From Pseudomonas graminis (GTDB taxonomy: Bacteria > Pseudomonadota > Gammaproteobacteria > Pseudomonadales > Pseudomonadaceae): a stretch of 64,000 nt of DNA. Each line of letters begins with the position of its first letter. The first letter of the stretch is position 1. The notes beneath the pieces were generated by a model. It saw only the letters and a program-made list of their open reading frames with translations. It was not told the origin of the DNA and did no database searches. The stretch lies in NCBI RefSeq assembly GCF_013201545.1, contig NZ_CP053746.1:892501-956500 (forward strand). The letters are read 5' to 3'. Of this stretch, positions 58,186 to 64,000 are shown in pieces. A program made the translations under genes and the position numbers.

Positions 58186-58524
58186 ATGTTTTACGTTCAG
58201 CGCGATGCCGATGGCACGCTAGTTCGCGTGGAAGCGACGGCTTTTGCCGAAGCGAGCGAGCAACTGCCGCCCGATGACCATCAGGTGCAAGCCTGGTTTG
58301 CCAACGAAGTGGTCGAGAAGAGCCTGATCCAGCTTAAGTCCAGCGACATGGACATGATCCGGGTACTGGACGACTTGATTCAGGTCCTGACCAGTAAGGG
58401 TATCCTCAACATCACCGACCTCCCCCCCGCCGCACAGGCGAAATTGATGGATCGTACCCAGGCCCGGGAAACACTGGGCGGCCTGAGCGACTTGATCAAT
58501 GATGATGAACAACGGCTGATCTGA
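58186..58524 (+). CDS. Small conserved protein downstream of the adhesin ('tryptophan synthase beta-like')
   Basis: 112 residues, soluble, acidic, largely helical (VVEKSLIQLKSSDMDMIRVL, then LDDLIQVLTSKGILNITDLP). Begins with a short beta-like segment (MFYVQRDADGTLVRVEA). Homologues in Pseudomonas carry the label 'tryptophan synthase subunit beta', but it has no TrpB fold, PLP lysine or adequate length, so that label is wrong. TGAGGAA precedes the ATG. It begins 83 bases after the adhesin stop on the same strand and may be co-transcribed. Function unknown. Confidence 0.82.
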   Translation: MFYVQRDADGTLVRVEATAFAEASEQLPPDDHQVQAWFANEVVEKSLIQLKSSDMDMIRVLDDLIQVLTSKGILNITDLPPAAQAKLMDRTQARETLGGLSDLINDDEQRLI

Positions 58525-58710
58525 AGCCGTTTTTCGTACACACCTTCCTGCAACGACTTACTGGCGGACCGCGACCTCAATCCCTGTGGTTGTGACGGCA
58601 TGCTGCCGCACAGCTAACAGTGCACGTCTGGGGGGTGACCGGAGTGGCGCCCCACCTTGCTCACGAAGACGATATTTCAGCCGCTGAAGATGTGGCGGAT
58701 GTATTGGCCT

Positions 58711-58754
58711 CTTCGCGAGCAAGCTCGCTCCCACCATTCACACCCGCATCCAAA
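58711..58754. repeat. Leftmost REP fragment of the array, cut off by the IS element
   Basis: CTTCGCGAGCAAGCTCGCTC followed by CCGCATCCAAA matches the end of the array units right of the IS (CTTCGCGAGCAAGCTCACTC ... CCGCATCCAAA). The unit breaks exactly at the IS left end and resumes after its right end. Confidence 0.85.
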
Positions 58755-58795
58755 TGAAGTGGTCAACTTTTTCCGGACACCTCAATCGGTGATTG

Positions 58796-59952
<1,157 letters not shown>

Positions 59953-60006
59953 TCAATGGGTACAGTTTCCCCCATTGAGGTGTCCGGGGTCATTAGGCCA
60001 GCTCAA

Positions 60007-60690
60007 AAATCCGCGTCGCACGCAAATCCACTGTGGGAGCAATCGGAGGTTACGACGGTCGCGAAGCGGCGTGTCTGTGACATCGATGCCGTCTGACACA
60101 CCACGTTCGCGAGCAAGCTCACTCCTACAATTTTCGTATCCGCATCCAAATCCGCGTCGAACGCAAATCCCTGTGGGAGCAATCGGAGGTTACGACGGTC
60201 GCGAAGCGGCGGGTCTGTGGCATCACTGTCGTCTGACCCACCGCCTTCGCGAGCAAGCTCACTCCTACAATTTTCGTATCCGCACCCAAATCTGCGTCGC
60301 ACGCAAATCCCCTGTGGGAGCAATCGGAGGTTGAGACGGTCGCGAAAGCGGCGGGTCTGTGACATCAATGCCGTCTGACACACCGCTTCGCGAGCAAGCT
60401 CACTCCTACAATTTTCGTATCCGCATCCAAATCCGCGTCGAACGCAAATCCCTGTGGGAGCAATCGGAGGTTACGACGGTCGCGAAGCGGCGGGTCTGTG
60501 GCATCACTGTCGTCTGACCCACCGCCTTCGCGAGCAAGCTCACTCCTACAATTTTCGTATCAGCATCCAAATCCGCGTCGAACGCAAATCCACTGTGGGA
60601 GCAATCGGAGGTTACGACGGACGCGAAGCGGCGGGTCTGTGACATCGATGCCGTCTGACACACCACGTTCGCGGGCCAGCAGGCCTACAC
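60007..60690. repeat. Tandem array of five ~140-base REP-containing units
   Basis: Units start at 60007, 60148, 60288, 60429 and 60569 (lengths 141, 140, 141, 140 and a partial last one). Each has TGTGGGAGCAATCGGAGGTT near the left and a REP half, TTCGCGAGCAAGCTCACTCC, near the right, followed by TACAATTTTCGTATCCGCAT. Units 2 and 4 are almost identical, apart from one base near the end. Short frames read through it (SELARE / EQAHSYN peptides) are artefacts. Confidence 0.93.
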
Positions 60691-60745
60691 ATGGCGCGTC
60701 AGCCATCGATATTGAGTTAAAACAGCGGGCGAGTTGTTTAATCGA

Positions 60746-62692
60746 TTACTTCCACGGCGCGGGATCCCCGAACAGCCGCCCTTGCACCCCTTCGATCCCC
60801 ATCTCCAGAATCACCCGGTGTTCGCCTTCGGTCTCGACGCGCTCGGCGATCAGCGGCAGGTCGATGCTGTGGGCCGCGCGCTGGACCGCTTCGATGAACA
60901 AACGCTTGTGGCTTTCCTGGTCGATGGTGCGGATGTAGCTGCCATCGATTTTCAGATACGCCAGCCCCAGATGCGCCAGGTTGCCGATCATGCTGAAACG
61001 CCCACCAAAGCGCTGCAGCGCCAGGGAATAGCCGGCTTCCTGCAGACGGCGGGTCAACTTCTCCAATACCGATTGCTCGGGCACTTGCTCCTCGCCGATC
61101 TCGAAGGTCAGGCGCGGGCCCAGTTTCGGATGCTGGCGCAGGGCGTTGAACACTTCATTCAGCGCCGACGGATCATTGAGCGTGGCCGCCGACAGGTTCA
61201 GCGCCAACCGCTCGTTGTGAGTGCCCAGATGCGCCAGCACCTCCCGCAGCATCAGCAAATCCAGGCGACTCGACCAGCCAAAGCGTTCCAGCCAGGGCAG
61301 AAAACGCCCCGCCGGAATCGTCACACCGTCGGCATCGACCAGCCGCGACAGGACCTTGTAGTGCATCACGGTCGAGCCATCGCCCGACGCGACCACCGGC
61401 TGAAAGAACAACTGAAAACGCCCATGGGCCAGCGCCCGGTCCAGCGTCCTGTGCCACTCATGCTGATCTTCACCCAGATCGCCAATCGCGCCACGCTCGA
61501 TGCAATACCACGATTGCTCGCCGCCACTTTCAGCCTGGGACAGCGCCTGATCCGCCAACCCCAGAAGGGTCATCGACGCATCGCCCGGGCTGTACGGCGC
61601 CAGCCCCATGTGCGCGACCGGCGAGACATCGGAGGCGCCAGTGGCCTCCAGGCTCTGCAGCGCCGCGTCAAGGTTCTGCACCAGCTGCACGGCTTCATCG
61701 TGAACCATGCCCGGCGCCAGCACGGCGAACTCGCCGCCACGGCTGCGGCTGATGAGGTTGCGGGTTTCCGGGTACTTTTCGCAGTGGCGCACCAACTGCT
61801 CGGCCACCGCCACCAGCAAGGCATCGGTGCGCTTGCCGCCCAGACGCTGGTTCAAGCCGGCCAGGTCGTTGACGCGCAACATCATCAAATACCCCGCCCG
61901 ACCGTCTTCCAGATGGCTGACGTGGGCGTTGAGCTGCATGTCGAAATAACGGCGGTTGGACAGCCCGGTCAGGCTGTCCTGATACGACTCGATACGCAGC
62001 TTCTCACTGCGCTCGGTGCTTTCCTGAAACAGCGCCTTGAGCTTCTCGACCATCTGGTTCATCGCCTGCACCACCCGGCGCAGCTCCGGCGTGCGCGGCA
62101 GTTCAGGCAGAACGAGAAACTCGCGACGACCAATCGCCTGGGACTGCGCCACCATGTAATCCAGCGGCTTGAGCTGCCGGCGCAGCAACATCGCGCCCAG
62201 AATCGCACTGACCACGCCGCACACCAGCAACCAACCCAAGCTGCCCAGCGCGCTCTGCCACAACTTGGCCAGCGCGAACATCGGGTGGCTGACCACCTCG
62301 ACCCGCGCCGTCTGCTGCCAGCCACGGCTGACAATCGCCTCGCCGCCTGCGGGCTCAAGCCCGATGGCGTTGATGAACCACTGCGGCACGCCCTGATTGT
62401 CCGGCGTTGCACTACGCTCGACGATCGCGTCGCCACTGGCCAGGTCCACCACCCGGATGCTCGCGTAGTAACCGCTGTCGAAGATCGACGCCACCATCAG
62501 CTCGACCATCGCCGGGTCGTCGATGTTGGACGTCAGCGACAGCGCCAGCGAGGTTGCGGCGTCCTGGGCGTGGGAACGCAACTGATTGACGTACTGCGCC
62601 CGCGAGCTTTCCAGGCTGACGACAAAACTCCCCGCAAAGGCAACCACCATGAACAGACAGATCGCGATCAACAGCTGTTTGAACAGAGACAT
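60746..62692 (-). CDS. lapD: LapD, c-di-GMP receptor controlling adhesin release
   Basis: Inner-membrane receptor that sequesters LapG when it binds c-di-GMP. 648 residues, the same as in P. fluorescens: first helix (FKQLLIAICLFMVVAFAGSF), periplasmic LapD/MoxY output domain (about 23-150), second helix (SLGWLLVCGVVSAILGAML), HAMP, a degenerate GGDEF (RGGEF) and a degenerate EAL (KVL in MHYKVLSRL), so it should bind but not make or cleave c-di-GMP. ATG 62692 lies eight bases after lapG; a 42-codon longer frame overlaps lapG and is rejected. Confidence 0.96.
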   Translation of the reverse strand: MSLFKQLLIAICLFMVVAFAGSFVVSLESSRAQYVNQLRSHAQDAATSLALSLTSNIDDPAMVELMVASIFDSGYYASIRVVDLASGDAIVERSATPDNQGVPQWFINAIGLEPAGGEAIVSRGWQQTARVEVVSHPMFALAKLWQSALGSLGWLLVCGVVSAILGAMLLRRQLKPLDYMVAQSQAIGRREFLVLPELPRTPELRRVVQAMNQMVEKLKALFQESTERSEKLRIESYQDSLTGLSNRRYFDMQLNAHVSHLEDGRAGYLMMLRVNDLAGLNQRLGGKRTDALLVAVAEQLVRHCEKYPETRNLISRSRGGEFAVLAPGMVHDEAVQLVQNLDAALQSLEATGASDVSPVAHMGLAPYSPGDASMTLLGLADQALSQAESGGEQSWYCIERGAIGDLGEDQHEWHRTLDRALAHGRFQLFFQPVVASGDGSTVMHYKVLSRLVDADGVTIPAGRFLPWLERFGWSSRLDLLMLREVLAHLGTHNERLALNLSAATLNDPSALNEVFNALRQHPKLGPRLTFEIGEEQVPEQSVLEKLTRRLQEAGYSLALQRFGGRFSMIGNLAHLGLAYLKIDGSYIRTIDQESHKRLFIEAVQRAAHSIDLPLIAERVETEGEHRVILEMGIEGVQGRLFGDPAPWK

Positions 62693-62700
62693 CAGTACTC

Positions 62701-63501
62701 CTAATTCTCGGGCTCGGTGGGGAAGCCTTCTGCAGTCATTTTTTTCAGCACGTCCTGCCACCGGGACAGACGTTTGGTGTCGCTCACTTTCTTGTTGCCC
62801 TGCGCGCCAGGCAGCCACAGTCCTTCAGCGTTGAAGGCATACACCGGCAACAGGTCCGTTCGTTGGCTGGCAGGTTTGATGTCGTCGATCAGGCTGTCGA
62901 GCACCAGCGGCATCGCGTTCGGGCTCGAATAATAGGTCAGCACCATGTGTGCGCGGTTCAGGCGCAGCGCCTTGACGTAGGTGATCAGCAGCTTCTCGCT
63001 GGGCACACCCAAGCGGCGCAGGCTGAAATACTTGGCGATCGCATAATCCTCACAATCCCCCGCGCCCTTGATCAGCGACTCGACCGGGGTCGCCCAGTAA
63101 TCGACCTCGTGCCACAGGTCGATGTCCTCGGCGTAGCGCATCTGCTTGTTGAAGAACAGGTTCACGACCTTCAACTTGTCGAGCTCGCTGACCTGCTTCT
63201 CGGTCGCCAGCAGGTTCTGCCAGGCATCGATGCGCTGCTTGCCGGCGCCCAAGGGCCCATACAACGCTTCGGCACGACGGCTGATCAGCGAAAAATCCCA
63301 GTCCGCGCGCAGATAGCCGACACACGCCGTGCACGTCAGTGCAAGCGCCAGAAGCAACCATAATCCAGGGCGCTTTTGAGCCGAGCGTGCTGCCAATTTG
63401 TCTAGTCCATCAGGCCATGGATAACGGAAAGCGATGGTGAGGGGTTGGGGACGGAAACGCAATGGCGCGGTGAGATCATGCGCAGAAGCAAATGCCCGCA
63501 A
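62701..63501 (-). CDS. lapG: LapG, periplasmic cysteine protease for LapA-type adhesins
   Basis: Calcium-dependent transglutaminase-like protease that cuts the adhesin after the double alanine. Catalytic Cys in GAGDCEDYAIAKY, His in NRAHMVLTYY, Asp in PLVLDSL. The signal/anchor is RPGLWLLLALALTCTACVGY. The N-terminus is uncertain: the first ATG gives 266 residues with 35 before the hydrophobic segment, while a TTG near 63396 would give about 231. Directly before lapD, and 117 bases after a TolC-family gene on the same strand. Confidence 0.94.
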   Translation of the reverse strand: MRAFASAHDLTAPLRFRPQPLTIAFRYPWPDGLDKLAARSAQKRPGLWLLLALALTCTACVGYLRADWDFSLISRRAEALYGPLGAGKQRIDAWQNLLATEKQVSELDKLKVVNLFFNKQMRYAEDIDLWHEVDYWATPVESLIKGAGDCEDYAIAKYFSLRRLGVPSEKLLITYVKALRLNRAHMVLTYYSSPNAMPLVLDSLIDDIKPASQRTDLLPVYAFNAEGLWLPGAQGNKKVSDTKRLSRWQDVLKKMTAEGFPTEPEN

Positions 63502-63618
63502 ACGCGACTCATGACAGACTCGCGCCCCTTGATTTCATGGCTGCCAGGTTGCCAGCCAAACGCTGGCGGTAGGCTGAAAAGTGCCTGTGCCACACCAATA
63601 GGGGCGTGTTTTCCCCGT

Positions 63619-64000
63619 TTACTTGGGGCCTGAGTTATTCAAGTCTTTCAGTGCTTCTGAATCATCCCCGCCCAGCCAGACGTTCACACTGGCAACGCTT
63701 TCTTGCGAGAGCTTGCCGGCCCAGCGATTCAGAATGAACAGGTTGGTGATGAAGTCGTACTGGGATTTCAGCAAGTCGCCCCTGGCCTTGAACTCATTCT
63801 GCACAGCGGTCAGCACGTCGACGGCGTTGACCACGCCATAGGTGAACGCCTTCTGCGCCGCGATGCTCGACTGCTTGGCCGAGGACAACGCATTCTGCCC
63901 CGCGCGAATCTTGTCCACAGCGGATTGAGCCGTGAGATACGCGTTGGTTGTTTCCTTCACCACTTGCCGGCGAACGCCTTCAAGGTCCTGCTCGGCCGCG
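63619..64000 (-). CDS. TolC-family outer-membrane protein, C-terminal part (runs off the window)
   Basis: The visible 126 codons are the last TolC helical repeat: SSIAAQKAFTYGVVNAVDVL then TAVQNEFKARGDLLKSQYDF and LFILNRWAGKLSQESV, typical of type I secretion channels. The frame is open to the window edge, so the 5' end is missing. It is not the lapE at 46055-47404; sequence differs clearly. It could be the channel of a second adhesin or protease system, or a two-channel arrangement of this locus. It lies just upstream of lapG. Confidence 0.88.
   Translation of the reverse strand, partial: AAEQDLEGVRRQVVKETTNAYLTAQSAVDKIRAGQNALSSAKQSSIAAQKAFTYGVVNAVDVLTAVQNEFKARGDLLKSQYDFITNLFILNRWAGKLSQESVASVNVWLGGDDSEALKDLNNSGPK

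Noticed and set aside
58186..58524. Tryptophan synthase beta subunit
   Set aside because: 112 residues with no PLP lysine motif and no TrpB-like segments; the common label is a propagated error.
60007..60690. CRISPR array
   Set aside because: Units are about 140 bases with no short repeat-spacer pattern. The variable parts are near-identical, and no cas genes are nearby.
60003..60938. Short frames in the tandem array (SELARE / EQAHSYN peptides)
   Set aside because: They repeat with the 140-base REP units and have no start signals. They are well-known false genes in Pseudomonas.

Overview
The window is a chromosomal segment of a Pseudomonas, most likely from the P. fluorescens / P. syringae side of the genus. 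The signs are the cbrXAB-crcZ-pcnB-folK-panBC-pgi block, a PrrF-type small RNA, the lpoP-mrcB pair, a lapEBC / LapA-type adhesin / lapD-lapG locus, and Pseudomonas REP-type palindromes. The species cannot be fixed from sequence reading alone. No tRNA, rRNA, CRISPR array or prophage was recognised.

1-12.4 kb holds housekeeping genes: msrQ and msrP (periplasmic methionine sulfoxide repair) behind pssA, the ilvI-ilvH-ilvC operon for branched-chain amino acids with a roughly 400-base upstream region, a DUF4124 protein, yqcC-lpoP-mrcB (cell-wall synthase PBP1b and its lipoprotein activator), a fused phosphotransferase-like/P-loop protein and a pentapeptide-repeat protein. 12.6-17.3 kb is iron-related: a Fur-box promoter drives a PrrF small RNA, deoC follows, then hmuTUV for heme uptake. 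A second Fur-like box lies between hmuT and a small Rieske protein that seems to begin at CTG.

17.2-32.3 kb carries sfsA, an aminotransferase, dksA, gluQ, the carbon-catabolite control cluster cbrX-cbrA-cbrB with the sigma-54-dependent Hfq-decoy RNA crcZ, then pcnB, folK, panB, panC and pgi. panD, which lies between panC and pgi in P. aeruginosa, is absent. 32.3-42.3 kb holds an unknown two-helix membrane protein, an acetyl-CoA acetyltransferase, mgtA with a structured leader, an rRNA-methyltransferase-like gene, a large DUF748 envelope protein and a DUF2845 protein, with REPIN-like palindrome pairs between genes.

42.3-64 kb is a cell-surface adhesion locus. lapE-lapB-lapC (type I secretion) are transcribed left. 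Divergently, a 3432-residue RTX adhesin carries an N-terminal retention module, a TAAG site for LapG, Calx-beta and cadherin-like repeats, a PA14-like domain, a vWA domain and RTX nonapeptides. A small conserved gene follows it. After a REP-rich tandem array split by an IS3-family element come lapD (c-di-GMP receptor) and lapG (periplasmic protease), and the 3' part of a second TolC-family gene at the window edge. The expected circuit is: c-di-GMP binds LapD, LapD sequesters LapG, and the adhesin stays lodged in its outer-membrane channel. A near-consensus FleQ box upstream of the adhesin adds a probable transcriptional c-di-GMP input.
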